Notes: generated by a model from the sequence alone, not told the origin. DNA of 64,000 nt from Acanthaster planci (GCF_001949145.1 NW_019091370.1:2560074-2624073); one strand, 5' to 3'. Shown: positions 38,063 to 50,073, counted from the stretch's first letter. A program made the numbers and translations.

Positions 38063-38226
38063 ACCCCAAGTGGCAATTGGTGTTTAAAGGCGTCGCTGGA
38101 ACTGGAGCAAAATTGTACAATATGTGGACCAACGAGAACTGGGACCCGAGCGTGGAGATCAGTGGGAGTTGCCGGGACAATGACCTTCACAGAGCTTGGC
38201 GCAACGGGCAGCTAAATGTAAAACAG
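38063..38226 (+). CDS. exon 2: first part of SOMP5-like domain (copy 1)
   Basis: The exon encodes a segment beginning PKWQLVFKGVAGTGAKLY and ending in GQLNVKQ before a GT donor (CAG|GTAGGC) in phase 0. The WQLVFK opening and the tryptophan spacing are what I associate with animal extracellular proteins resembling coral 'uncharacterized skeletal organic matrix protein 5'. That is recall of the family, not a search. The acceptor placed at 38,061-38,062 has a good pyrimidine tract (ACCCCCGTTTCCTGTGTAG) and gives incoming phase 1. The frame stays open upstream to about 38,002, so the exon could start earlier at 38,010 (phase 2). Neither choice fits the phase-0 end of exon 1, so a linker exon or error is implied. 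It joins exon 3 in phase 0 without a break. Confidence 0.75.
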
Positions 38227-40011
38227 GTAGGCTGCAAACGACAGAGGCCGAGTCAAGGCTATGATCGTCTTGCTTGATCCCACCGCCCTACAAGGGCGCT
38301 GGGAAAGTGCAAATGCACAGCGTGCTTTTTGCCAAGCACGGAGACGGATGAACAGACGACGGAGAAATTCCTCCAGTATAGGTGATCAAGTCTAAAGATA
38401 AGCCTATCACCATTTTTAAACATGACGCCTACACTCCGTTGCAAAATACAGAAATTGTGAGGGCTCAGTGTTGTCCACGTAGCACAGAAGTTAAAGCTGG
38501 AACTCCTGTTCAAGCCCTGCACACTTGTTATTTACAGTTTCCTCAGTTCGAGGGGCACTTCAGTTCTCTAATGTGGACCTGGCTTTAACCTTACACCGCG
38601 ATCACCACTTCAATGCCGTACGCCTGTCCCGCCATTTCCACGGGTTTGAGGGTTTATTTACTCATTTTATTTATATATGTTCATCCAACAGCGCATTTAG
38701 CGCCAATCACAGGGGATAAAGTGATAGTTAAGACGACAACGAGGAACTGAGTTTCTAGACGGGAGGAAACCCAAATGAATATTCCAGGGAAAACCCACGG
38801 AGTCAGACATGGACTGAAAACCCAATCCATATGCTGACCTGGGTGGAATTCGAGCCCGGGTCCCAGAGACGGAAGATGAGGAAAAAAAAACACTACACCA
38901 ACCTGACTCTCATAACTTCTTATAACACGAAACTAAACACAGACTAAAAGTATCAATTTGTTCTCCAAAATAATTGTTATGAGTTGTTGTTCATGGTATT
39001 AAATTAAAGGGTATAATGTTTTGTACTTAGGCCTATAGTTAAATTCCATCAGAGGCTCATGTTTTGTTGTGGAGAATTATTCATTTTTGTTCTGTCCAGT
39101 GTAGTGGTTCACATAGTTTATCTTGCAAGACTATACACCCACTTACGGAATTCAAATCATAAATTATCACACACCTGTTTGGGTTCTTATCTTGTTTGGA
39201 ACTTTTTTCTACTTCTGAACTTGATGAATCCGATTTTTTTCAGAAATGAAGGATGTTATTTCTTCGGCAAGTGTCAGAATTTGCTATATCTGAGTTTAAT
39301 TAGTTTGTTTCAGATATCTTCAATTGAACTTGTGCAGTTTCCCTCAGTTAATCTGCGACAAGGTGCGGATCTTGTTAACTTCTGTAACATAAACCACTTG
39401 AACCCTATCAGGGTCCTTATGATGGAAAATATAAGAGGTTTTTAACATAACACAAACGAACCCTGTTCTGTTCAACATCGACCGTCAGGGAGCCTTTCCA
39501 ATGATTCATTGTGTGTTCAAAGGTGTTACATGGTATAAACACTAAGCATCTTAATTGCCGTGATACATCCTATTGGACATGCACAAACAAAACAGTCGAC
39601 ATTGGATAAAAATGAAGTGGTCAGGTTCGAAAAGATGGCATTCTAAGCTTTAATCTTAAACCCCAAAACAACAATTTCTAACGCTTAATTTTGGAGAAAT
39701 TAAATGTTAGTTTCAGATTTGGGGACACCGTGTAGATCGACTTAAAAAAATCCACACTTCTAAAGACAATTTCCGTTTTCCCTTAAACTGAATATTTAGA
39801 TGAACATACACGAATACACTATTTGTGCACTCTCAAGTTGTTCGATAGCTAAGACCGACTAGGGAATAAAAGGAACTAAGTTTTTGCACATACTCATGCC
39901 TTAATTTGCTTGTTTGAGTTGTCAAGCCAAAGGGGATAAAGCGAGATAACAACGGAACATTAGCTTGTGTTGAAGAGCACTACAATGATAATGCCCATTT
40001 TTTTCACTCAG
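38227..40011 (+). other. intron 2 of copy 1
   Basis: Donor GTAGGC at 38,227 and acceptor TTTTTTTCACTCAG ending at 40,011 are both canonical and keep phase 0. The intron holds a SINE-like repeat at 38,741-38,925. The 128-codon frame at 39,059-39,445 has no motif and I treat it as chance. Confidence 0.65.
38741..38925 (+). mobile_element. tRNA-derived SINE-like fragment
   Basis: GGTGGAATTCGAGCCCGGGTCC at 38,842-38,864 resembles a tRNA T-arm/B-box (GGTTCGAnCC type). It sits among text typical of dispersed SINEs in marine animals (GGGAAAACCCACGGAGTCAG, ACCAACCTGACTCTC). The A-run at 38,881-38,890 lies inside rather than at a clear tail. The A box and target duplications were not resolved. Confidence 0.5.
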
Positions 40012-40189
40012 GTCAAGCTTTCCTTGCATAACAGCACAGGGGAGACAGCTGAGTTAATATTCAATGGGACTGGGTCAGACATCAGGAATTGGTTCAGGCA
40101 GGACAGACTCACATCATCCCCGTGGGATGATCTCAGCTCTTCTTCGCTCTTTGGAGGCTCTGTTAACTATTTCAGCATCGAGGGTCACG
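40012..40189 (+). CDS. exon 3: middle of SOMP5-like domain (copy 1)
   Basis: The exon continues exon 2 in phase 0 with VKLSLHNSTGETAELIFNG and then SDIRNWFRQDRLTSSPWDDL, ending NYFSIEGH. The pattern VKLxL..., IFNGTGSD, WF..xRLTSSPWxDL and FSI.G is the core of the family I named for exon 2. Sequons NST and NGT suggest glycosylation, consistent with secretion. The acceptor is strong. The donor is less certain: G|GTCAAG at 40,190 gives outgoing phase 1, and G|GTCACG at 40,184 also gives phase 1. The only acceptor for exon 4 needs phase 2, so this join is one base out as read. Confidence 0.72.
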
Positions 40190-40565
40190 GTCAAGTGTTA
40201 GTACACATTTTGTAGTTATGGCTGTTCCTATGGTGATTTTCGGCTGTTGCTGCAGTTGTTATGCTTGCTTTTGTTTGTCGTGGTTGGCAATGTTGTCGTT
40301 TTTATTGTTTATTCTAAGGTTGCTTTTGGATGCCATCACCATGCATGATCAGCATCCATGTCAATTGATCTTGTTTCAAACGCTTGACGTTTCAAGTATT
40401 ATTGGGACATGCGCTCCTTAATTAAAATATGATCTGATTATTTTGACAGGGATACAGTAAAAAACATGTAATCAGCTCGTGAGAATGTGTAATGTGTAGC
40501 ATTCTCGCACCCCGATGCTGTCAGTAATGATCATTTCGTTTCTCCTCTTTTGTCATGTATAAAAG
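40190..40565 (+). other. intron 3 of copy 1
   Basis: A 376 bp intron between GTCAAG and the AG at 40,564-40,565 (TTTCTCCTCTTTTGTCATGTATAAAAG). The in-frame stop TAA at 40,525 limits how far upstream exon 4 can start. Nothing else was seen in it. Confidence 0.55.
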
Positions 40566-40753
40566 GGATCGGCGATTCTTCATTAACAGCAACTACGGCG
40601 GTTGTAAAATTGATAAAGGCTGGTTGGTTGTGACCGAGTCAAATTCACATGGATCATGTTGTTGGGAGCAACGCAAGTCAGAGTATCCCTACCCAATCAT
40701 ACTCTACAGCAGAGGGAACAAGTCGGTGGTGTGGAATAATGTGTTGTCCAATA
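40566..40753 (+). CDS. exon 4: conserved core of SOMP5-like domain (copy 1)
   Basis: This exon encodes DRRFFINSNYGGCKIDKGW followed by a CCWE segment and ILYSRGNKSVVWNN. The FFIN.NYGGC..D.GW stretch, C-W pair and YSR...W are the most recognisable part of the family. An NKS sequon is present. Its end is placed at the donor GTAAGA (40,754) in phase 1. Reading on without splicing would give only a short unconserved tail (to a stop at 40,789-40,791), while splicing to 40,880 restores the expected family C terminus. The incoming side requires phase 2, which conflicts with exon 3 by one base next to the GGG run at 40,565-40,567. Confidence 0.75.
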
Positions 40754-40879
40754 GTAAGAACAGACGAATTGGAATGATGTGCAGATCCTAGACTTTTGAA
40801 ATGAATGACATGTCAGTTTGTGTATTACATATAATGATCTCTATACCGACTGAGTGATCAATGTATTTTTCCCCTACAG
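40754..40879 (+). other. intron 4 of copy 1
   Basis: A short 126 bp intron bounded by GTAAGA and TTTTTCCCCTACAG, both close to consensus. Phase 1 matches on both sides. Confidence 0.65.
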
Positions 40880-40938
40880 ATGGAACGGTTGGAAGAGCGG
40901 ACAGCATGACAATCCACATCGATTTCGAACACGCCTGA
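40880..40938 (+). CDS. exon 5: C terminus of SOMP5-like protein and stop (copy 1)
   Basis: Joined in phase 1 to exon 4, this gives NGTVGRADSMTIHIDFEHA and a TGA at 40,936-40,938. The AD-x-M-x-hydrophobic ending is what this family usually shows at its C terminus (ADV-type followed by a beta strand). That supports splicing over read-through of exon 4. An NGT sequon is created across the junction. With exons 1-5 the protein would be about 300 residues plus any missing linker. Confidence 0.68.
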
Positions 40939-41112
40939 TCCCAAACACTGTTCGCTGGGCTGGTCCGTAGAGAGGGGGTCAGGTGAAGAGCTAGAGGCCG
41001 CAAAACTAGAAAAACCTCTAATGGGAAGCTAAACCTCTTAATGATGCGAGTTTCAAGTTCCTCTCAGTGTTTTCCATCTTGTGAACTTTAACCTTTTGGG
41101 GGCTGACAAAAG

Positions 41113-41118
41113 AATAAA
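41113..41118 (+). terminator. polyadenylation signal AATAAA, copy 1
   Basis: AATAAA lies 175 bases after the stop codon and is followed by a G/T-rich stretch (GGGGTGGGGTTGGGG), as expected for a cleavage and polyadenylation site. This is a position-and-motif inference. Confidence 0.5.
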
Positions 41119-44100
41119 AAGGGGTGGGGTTGGGGCTTATATATGGCTTACTGAAGGACCTTGTCAAAAATTTAGTTTATTTCTTGGCATCTTACTATAG
41201 TTTGAATGGAAAGCACATTCATAGACAGCTTGTGGTCGTCGAGATTACGGTATTTAAGTTGAAATATTCCAGATTGTAAATTTTGCACCCAAAATTGTAA
41301 ACTTTGGCTGCCACACGTAAGTGCTTGGCTGCTACCACATGGCGTAGGGCACAAGGAAAACTTGGTGGGCCGCCAGGCGACTTCTGAAGGTTCACGATTC
41401 CTTACCTTTTTCGGGTCGGGCTGCTGACGAACTGTGATTCAGTACGGATAATCGTGCCGTCAATCTGTATTGCACTTTGAAATTTCGCAGCATATACTTT
41501 TCAATTGAACATAAATGGTACATGCATTCTTCTGCATATTCAAATAACAGTCGAAAAGGAAAAATCGAACGTCTTGGTGACATTGAGGCACTTGTGCGAT
41601 TCATTATTTTCGCATGGACGACATTGTGTGTTAGTTTTAGTAACAAAGTGATGGCACACGCTTATTGAAGTCTCCACAGCAGTTTGGTAAAATGCACCAC
41701 ACGAGTGTAAATATGAATACCTGGGCAGCATGCATTTTAAAAGTAGGTTCGTCGAATAAACGAGGTTATTGTGACCAGACGTGAATTTTAGGCCGCCCCT
41801 AGGGGTAGGGTGGTAGGTCCATCCTCCGTATTGGACGATGAGACACGAAGAATACTCCCCCAAGGATGAGTCGGACACCGGATATGCTATCAAGTATTTA
41901 TTCTAAGTGGGTCATCAGTCTCATCTCAGCACTGGAGTTTGCGCCTGAAAATAAATCCTGTATGTAAAATATTTATATAATTGTTTAAACTAAAGAAATA
42001 TTGCATACAATTTAGTCATACAATAGTTATTATTCTCGAAGTAACAAAAGTGGTCTGCAAAACATGTAATTGAAATATAACAAGTGCACTTTGATAAATT
42101 ACCCCGGTGTGGTAGCTCAGACAGTGACGGGTTCGAGCTAGGTTTGCTGGCGTCAGCCTAAGCATATATGCAATTAAGCCCCCCAAAGTCTCGAGCTGCT
42201 GTCAAAACACAATACAGTACACATTCAAGTACAGGAATATAAACGACACCAATAACAACATCCATCAGCATATGTACATGCAGTTGTAAGGGGAACGTAC
42301 ATTGTATAATTATAGAAAGCCCACTCTTGACATAAAAGTTTAACCACGGAAAATGTTGTCATGCCCCACCGATGCAAAGTGCAGTCCCACGTATGCGCTG
42401 TACTGTAATAAACAGCGCGTCCGTTACACACGAGGTCTACCATGCACAGTAGATGCAATGTGACATGTCTTGTTTATACGTAACGTGTCAGGCATAGAAA
42501 TCTATTGTGAAGGAATCCCACGAATAGGATTAAGAAAACACTCCCAAAATGACTTAAAATACCATAAGCCTCAAGTATAATACTAACTCAAATGCTCTTT
42601 GGCGATCAGTGGTCACGATGACACCAGTGTAATAGGGGTACGTAACCTAGAAAGGGTACTGAAAGCAAGGAATTTGGGGACAACTTTCCTACCTGGGCGT
42701 TGCTCAGCTCGCAGTGGCGATAAAATACCGCACTCTGGAAAATCTGTATTGACTGTACATATACATGAGGTACACAATTTGCACAGATAATTCAGTAATT
42801 GAAATTATTAAAAAACGAAGACAATGTAGTTATGAGATCTGCACCCAGAAAAGTATTTACAGAAGGAAACTTAAGTCGCAGTGTCCTTCCATGCTTCAGA
42901 AGAGTGAATTTAATTCTGCACTAAGCACTATTCAGGTGCAAATAAAATTATCTGGTGCATCTGTTACTGATTTCCAATAAAAAGCAACGTTTTATCCTAA
43001 CACTTTGGGACTTTTTTTCGTCACGGTCGGGAATCACTCACGTGGTGAAATATGACACTGTTTATTTTCTGCCATGGAGATGTTTAGATATTTGCAGTGA
43101 AACTGTAGCCTCGTAGCCCAATACTGTTGTCGCCGTACCCCTTTCTCATTTCACCTGCTACTCTTGGGCGGCTAAGGTTTGCAGAAACTATACCCTTGGC
43201 TGTGGCAGATTTTATCCTTTCACCTAAATGTTCATTTTGGTGTTTTGATAGCTGCATAAGAATCTTGAACCTTTCCCTAGCGGCAGGTAAAGGTTTTTAG
43301 GTTCACCAGCAACTGTATGGTAAGCAAAAAAAGGAGGAAACCCTACAGTGACACTGGCACATTGTCGTTTGCGTGGTGTTTCTTTGTAATATAGCATATT
43401 TCTTTAAATCAAGTATTTAGCTTGGGGATCAAAATAGTGTAGAAATAAATTATCTGAGACTTAATTTGTATGTTCTTTAATTTACGATAAGTAATATCTT
43501 TATCTTTCTCGAAAATGAAAGAAATGTATATAGTTTGAGCATGAATCTCTTTTGGCTAAATTATTCGACAAAGATCGTACCATTTTCTGCAAACTTGCGC
43601 ATGAGGAATACGGAAAGCATAATACAGTACTCAACAGATCATCATCTCTGACTGCTTTATCAGCAGGATGTTTTATGCATTTTTTCATATTTTATGTTGT
43701 TTTCATGGAAACGCTAAAGGACACAATGGAACCATCGCAGAGATAAAAAGGACATTCGAAGTTCTAAACATGGTCTGACAGCTAATGACTTCACGGTTCA
43801 TTGGTATGCTCGTATAATTATATGAAATGAAATGGTATACTACAGAGTGAAGGCAACACACTAAAGACCAACCCTTTAGATCACAATATGATAAAGAATA
43901 TCTGAAGGCTTGGCACAATTCAACAAAACTTCTCAACATCATGAGGAAATGTACTATGGGCTGATTCTGACAAGAGTTCTTTCAAACCGAAGGAGTTACA
44001 ATTGTTTAATTCTGAAGGAGCTGACACCGAGGACGTTCGAAGGTGACTCACAAGAACTGGAAGTTGGGTACGGGGTAAGTTACCATGGGAGAATCGAAAT

Positions 44101-45180
44101 CTCCAGGTTTTCAAAAACACTGCTACAACCTTTCTTGGGGGAGAGGTGAGTGTTGTTTCATGGATGAAAAATATGGTAGTCGTTTGAGGAAAACAATTTA
44201 GCCCCCTGAACCTAAGACCTGAATCCTCTGGGTGCAGATGCACCAATCCCTGCCGCTTTGCGCCAGTAAAATGCATGGACTAGAGTAGGCGAAGTGTGAG
44301 GTCTTCGATGACGGCCCCGACAAACACTGTAAAGCTGCTCCAGCAGTCTGAAATAAACAACAGTGACACAACTTTAAGCAAGGGTTACCGGGCGTCTGAG
44401 TCGTTCTGAAGCGATATTTCATGACCTTTTGCCGAAAGCAAACTCAGTGAAATAAAGTTGATAGTCGATTGATCACACACAAATCTTAGTCCATGAAGTG
44501 AATTGCATGTAGGCCTACAGAAGAAGTAACAAAATAATACTGTTAATCTGAATTTCTGTTGTTTTTTTTACAAACAAGGCAATTGGAAGACATAAAATAC
44601 CAAGAAATCAAACCCAAAATACCGAACTGAACGAAACGAACCCCCTAAAGCTTACCAAACACAACCCATGCAAGCCAGTCAAAAAACAGAATGAAAAAAA
44701 AAAACACACACAAAATGGTAGACCTCCAAAACTACACAAAACACGCACAGGTGACGAGCAAAAAATCAAATCAAAACAATCACTTATTTGTGCCTTTGAG
44801 TACACGCGAACAAGCTTTATGAATGTTAGTTTTTAATACGAGAGTGCATGGCACTAATTAAAGTCCTATTGAAAAAAAAACATGTAAAATCGACTAAGGT
44901 TGGAGCCCCATTGAATTGAATGAATTTTTTCTGAATATTTGTTGATATTACTTGAAAATTCGAAATTGATTATTGCAAATGGGTGCTAGGCAGTTAAAAT
45001 GATGGTCTTGTGTATACAGGGAATGCCTCAATCAATGACATATCCCCAAATCAATCATGTACGAAGTGTGCTTATTCGCGGCAGCGGACCGTAAACTTTA
45101 TTAGTGGCCTGTCTGAGGCAAACTTTTGATGGCGCGCTGTATTGTGAATCACCCGTATTGAACTGAAAATATAAAATTAT
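41119..45180. other. intergenic stretch between copies, nothing recognised
   Basis: About 4 kb with overlapping chance frames on both strands (for example 41,540-41,893 and 43,920-44,276 on the minus strand). At 42,113-42,140 a TAGCTCAG and GGGTTCGAG pair faintly recalls tRNA boxes, but the spacing is too short. No gene is supported. Confidence 0.35.
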
Positions 45181-46475
45181 GGCGTTCCACAGCCGCCAAA
45201 ATTGCGTCGCGTCGTCCCGTCGCCCCGACATCAAGACACGACGCTACGTCAGCTCTGTCGCGTCGTCCTGTCACGTCGTGGCGTCGCCTCTTTTCTCATT
45301 ACTTTTATGCCTTGAATTAGATTTTTTTCCCCAATCAATTTTGACTAAGTGCACACCATACAGCATCACATTACCCTCCTGAAACACAGCGCGCCACCAC
45401 TGTACGGAAGCACATTTTGTACACACACAATGGGCGATGACCTATTCATTCTTTATAATGGAGATCAATGGTTGCACTACACCAAGTACGCGCGCGCCCA
45501 TAGAAAACAGTGCAAAATCAGACAGAAATAGTGCTGCGTTTTTTCACTGGAAATTCAAGACTAGGGCCAGAAGATCCTTTCAATTTTATGGGGGTTAGCC
45601 ACATGAATTTTTTTATTCATGTAGGAGACCGTGCCTTAGCAAGGGCGACCTCACTCTTTTGATTCTAAACATGAATATGCATATTGTGTAGTTGATCTAC
45701 ATTGTATCTGGGTTATTTGCATGTTTGTATGTTCTTTACTTGGTGACCTTTGTGCTTCCCTGGACTGGTTGTACAAGGGAGACTCACACCAGGAAAATAA
45801 GTGCAAATGTTATTTTAGATAACTGACTGAATATATCAAAATTAATTACCCCTTGTATTATGTGATATTTTGGTGACGTGTTAATTGAAGCTCACGTTAC
45901 TTGTACTATAATTTACTTGGTGACTCTTTGCGTTGGGTTTGGGTTGGCCGTGGAGTTCGAGTTTTAGAGGGACGCGGAGAGCATGGGTATATTTTGATGT
46001 CAGTAGCACCCATTTCCACGTCTGTATAGGCATAGTCCCACGGCGATTGTGTAGTACTGTCTGCACGGAACCCCCCCCCGTGAGTACATGTACTTCTTGA
46101 TTTTATTTGTGATATTGATATGTTATGTTTAAGGACATTGCTGTTCACTTTTAAGTATCCTATATAAGCAACGATACACATGTGTGCTATAGTCTGTGGA
46201 TGTACTGTACATGTAAAGTGTGTGTATAGATACAAGTTGATCATTGGAAGCTCTCATTATTTTGTTATTTCAGGCAATGGGGGTTTTTGTCACTCCACGA
46301 TCTATATTGTAAGGATGCCTGTGACAGTTGCTGGTCACCAATAAGTCAAGGCAACAAATATCCTGCTGAGTCTGTCTTCGTATTTCAAGTTGTGCGTGTA
46401 TCGTGCTGGTGCTCGTTCCGTTTCACAATGGGACTGGGCCTCCTTGTGGCGTCCCAACGCTGCGCTCGACACGAC

Positions 46476-46557
46476 GCACGACGCGACGCGTTGTGTGCTG
46501 TCGCCCTTTACTTCATGGTGTTTATAGAGGGCGCCTTTACTGTTTTCTTTCATTTCC
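46476..46557 (+). repeat. left arm of an ~81 bp inverted repeat
   Basis: The arm contains CTGTCGCCCTTTACTTCATG, GTGTTTATAGAGGGCGCC and TTTACTGTTTTCTTTCATTT. It is the reverse complement of 47,706-47,786 with only a few differences, mostly in the terminal ACGACGCG words. Confidence 0.9.
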
Positions 46558-47282
46558 TTCCTCCGGCCCGTGCTTGCACAGTACATGCCACGGGTACCAG
46601 GCCTTGATTCTGTTGTTCTTTTTCGTGGATTCTTTCTAACTTTGTGTTTTCATTCAGAGTGAGTTGTTGAAGAAAACTCTTTTCTTTTTTTCAGGAAGAG
46701 CTTCGAGACTAATCAGCAATGTCTTCAGGAATTATATATAATATTAATGTCAGCCGCAACAATGTGTTAGCTTTTCCTGATCTAATTCTGATTTTTCTGA
46801 TAATTACTGTTAATCCATTCTGAGATACAATACATCAATCATAATTACATGCTTGCAAAAAAGTAACATGCAGATCTCATGAGAAATTAAGCGCGAGGCC
46901 CAACAGAGAGCATGAAAAAAAAAACCGTCACAATGGTGGTAGGATCTATAGTGTTTAATTAAGAAACCAGGACCAATATCATCGTAAGTGTGGTGCTGAT
47001 GAAGTTAACGAGGAAGACTATACTGAAGGAAGACTGAATATTCTGAGGGTAATAATATAGAGCAGGCTGGGTAGTAACTACCTAAATCCACGGTCAAACC
47101 TGTGGTCGTACAATTGTACACAAATTGTCTGGAGGAGTTGGAGAACTACTTGGAAACCGCTGGCATGGACCACAGAGAAATATTTATAAGGTTACAAATC
47201 TGCCACAAATGGGAACTTCATCAACGGTCTTAAAAAAAATTGGACGGACATTCGAACAAGGATCAGCCGGGTGAATTAAAAA

Positions 47283-47740
47283 GTGACGAATTCTGGGCTT
47301 ACACTTATTATGTGAGAGCACCTACATACGCGGATTTTCTTCTTGCTCGTTTTCATTTTTTTTCGATAAAATATGACAAAAACTAAATCTTTTGATGAAT
47401 GGATGAAACAACCCCCCCCCAAAAAAAAATCAACGCCTGCGGCTCAGGGCATGTATTTTGCAAGCGCGATGGATGGAAATGAGAGAAAACAAAAGAAATC
47501 ATTGGCTGGGAGTGACGAATTCTGAGCTTGCGGTTTCCGCTTATTTTGAGAGAGCAGTTCCTACAAATTTTGATTTTCTTTTGCTCTTTTATTATTTTTT
47601 CAATAAAATATAACAGAAATCCCAATTAATGAATCGATGAGATAAAAAACAATGAAAAATTAACACTAAAGAGCGAGTTGCATGTACTTTTCAAGAAAGG
47701 TGGACGGAAATGAAAGAAAACAGTAAAGGCGCCCTCTATA
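47283..47740. repeat. two-unit ~229 bp tandem repeat
   Basis: GTGACGAATTCTG begins at 47,283 and 47,512. Both units continue through a T-rich tract with CGATAAAATAT/CAATAAAATAT, then a GCATGTA word, and end at GGA(T/C)GGAAATGA(G/A)AGAAAAC. The units are diverged, so this is an old duplication. Confidence 0.75.
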
Positions 47741-47786
47741 AACACCATGAAGTAAAGGGCGACAGCACACGACGAGTCGCGTCGTG
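47706..47786 (-). repeat. right arm of the ~81 bp inverted repeat
   Basis: It begins GGAAATGAAAGAAAACAGTA and ends in GACGAGTCGCGTCG. It is complementary to 46,476-46,557 across ~1.15 kb. Confidence 0.9.
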
Positions 47787-48055
47787 TGGTTTGTCGCGTC
47801 GTGCTTCAGGCGACACGATGCACGACACGACGCGATGAGCGACGGAAGGGGCGATTTTTAGGCAGAAAAAATGCAACAAGGAAAGGACCTATAAGACAGC
47901 ACGACGCGACGGGCGAGGTGTTTGTACAAACGATCGAATGGCAAGAAGGCGACGGTTCGACCCGACGGCACGATGCAAGGGAGCCATCGTGCCGTCACGT
48001 CGTCTGGTTGCGTCGCCTGGGGGGAGGCAGGAGAGAGAGAAATGTTTGTCGTAAA

Positions 48056-49087
48056 TAGTACACCATAATACACAAACTCTGGCGAAGAGAGTTCACAACC
48101 TTAACAAGACCCGTTTTTCTGGATACTGTTTATTCAATAGACTGATCCATTAAGCCCCGCCCAATTATTTTGTGACGTATCACAGCTCTGATTTCATGTC
48201 TGACATGCGTGCACTAAGGGCGGATCCGTATTGCGATCAGTGATCTGTCCTTGGCTCACTGACACCAAAACTTGCCTCGTGGATAGAGCGAACCAGCGAC
48301 GCGATCATTGATCGAAATTCAGATCCGTGTGACCCTGGAGTCCGACATGGCGTGTTTGATCTGCGATGCCGGAACCTGTAGTGTGGCATTGGAGAAGAGC
48401 ACGTGCTGAGTGCTCACGGCCGTAGTGGGCGGGTGTTACTGGATCGGTCCGCCGTGTGGGGATGAGATTTTGATCTCCAATATTTCCTTCGTTATCAGTT
48501 AACAATACAAATGAATATTATTTTCTAAAACAACGGTTGAATTGTGGTTTACGTAAGGGCACTATGTCCTTTGCAACAGAGGCTCCTTTGGTACCAGCTG
48601 CGCACCGCTGGTTCATGAACGAAAGGGAAACGCCAGCGTTGTAGTCGCGTCGCTACCAACAAAATGCATGCTTTCCTGACCAACGCTGCTATGTTCAAAA
48701 GATGAGGGGGTGCTTCTGCTCGAGGCAGATAGCCGTGTTGCCCTATTTGCATGTCATCCGTCGTGATCAAATGTCTATAGCCGAAATGTGTTGTAATCGG
48801 CAGGAGTTTTCCTCTCCAGCCACACACGCGCGATCTCCTGCACGCTCTTCATTCGCGCCCATTTTCACGGTACAAAAATCACATGCTGTACCTGGTTTGT
48901 TCCTGGCCGGGATGTAATTATTTGGATTTAATCAGTGTAAACCGGTTTGCATGGTTGCCAGCGCCGTGGTAGTTAGTGGTGTTTTCCTGATGACATTTCC
49001 TTGGTCGTTGATGGTCAATCATGTTGATTGTTTACGAGCCACGCCTGCGGACACAACTCACTGCTGAGAATTCTAATTTACACAAAA
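48056..49087. other. non-coding stretch, nothing recognised
   Basis: Short opposing frames at 48,549-48,827 (minus) and 48,702-48,917 (plus), without motifs. No repeat structure was noted. Confidence 0.35.
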
Positions 49088-49555
49088 CATTTAAGAAAGG
49101 CTTTTTACTTCTCATGCATGAACTTAACAAGAACAGTTGCCTAGTCGAGAAGGATCCAAAATTTTGGCAGCTGGGTCGGGCTCTCGGCTTGTGTTCTCAG
49201 TGCGGGGAAGGAGATGCAAGTTACTTTAAAACTGGTCACAGGTAGCGTTGGGGTTTGGGAATCTTTTTTCTGAAACGATAACTGTCATTTTTATTTCTTC
49301 CGTAAAATATTCCTTCAACTCAGAAGGTGCTAGTACCGTACCTTGGGTGGTTACAAGTCCCTACAAAGGGCAATGTGTCCCCTTGGTAATTTAAAAACAC
49401 AGCAAAAACTGATGAGTTTGTGATGAATCGCCAAGACAGTGAAACCAGAATGGCCCAGGGAGGGGTGGATGGCCCAGGTATTCCCCTAGTCCCACTGCTG
49501 ACCATCTTTCAACACCATTGCTAAATCTATGCTGGGACCCCAGACCTGTACTTTA
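49088..49555 (+). repeat. duplicated upstream segment, copy 2 (pairs with 28,498-28,958)
   Basis: Same landmarks and orientation as 28,498-28,958. In copy 1 the block ends ~300 bp before the first exon; here it lies ~4.9 kb before it. Most of the extra distance is filled by the MITE at 50,074 and the DIRS-like element after it. Confidence 0.7.
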
Positions 49556-50073
49556 GCTTCAACGTGGACTGACGAACGTGTGCAAACAATTCAATTGAGT
49601 GAACGCCAACGCGCCTTCGGTGCGCCTAAACACATTTTTTTAGTGATAAATAGACACAAAACCGTAATTAATAGGTTAAAGGAGAATTTAGATTGGTTTA
49701 ATCTAAAAGTTTCTTTAAGAAAAAGGAGTTTACCTCACTCGAATGCATCACTATCTCACTCTAACCCTCCAGAAAATGGGACGGTCAAAACCGAGCAGAA
49801 CTGTGCAACATAGGGCACCTTTTCGAGCTCCGTGGCAATTGCGAGAAATTCGATCTAACGTTTTTCCAAAAACAACTCACACGCCCAAAATGAAAGGGTA
49901 TAGTTACCACATTTGTTGATTTGTAAAGTATTAATGGTCTGCACAGACGGTGTGTGGACTGCTTTTGATCGACGTACACGTGACAAACTATAACTGTGCG
50001 GTCGATCGTGCACCTTCGGTCGCACAATGACTTTGGTGACTTCACTGTACGATAAAGTGTTGTTAATTCATGG
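49556..50073. other. non-coding stretch, nothing recognised
   Basis: No exon motif was seen. A chance frame spans 49,529-49,813. A short near-palindrome with GTGCGGTCGATCGTGCAC lies around 49,996-50,013. Confidence 0.35.

Larger units (their letters stand above)
45181..48055. mobile_element. foldback-like element rich in GTCGCGTCGTG motifs
   Basis: Clusters of GTCGCGTCGT/ACGACGCGAC words lie at 45,205-45,295, 46,468-46,491 and 47,770-48,015. Nearly perfect inverted arms occur at 46,476-46,557 and 47,706-47,786, and weaker complementarity continues inward from the left arm. The interior right side has a ~229 bp tandem repeat. Around 47,130-47,230 there is a short protein-like segment (LEELENYLETAGMDHREIF), broken nearby by stops, perhaps a relic of an encoded protein. 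Outer limits are estimated from where the GTCG words stop. Confidence 0.55.

Noticed and set aside
40754-40791. Read-through C terminus of exon 4
   Set aside because: The tail is not family-like, whereas splicing at GTAAGA to 40,880 restores the expected AD-x-M ending in phase.
42113-42140. tRNA-like A box and B box words
   Set aside because: The two words are only ~15 bases apart and no acceptor stem or cloverleaf can be formed.
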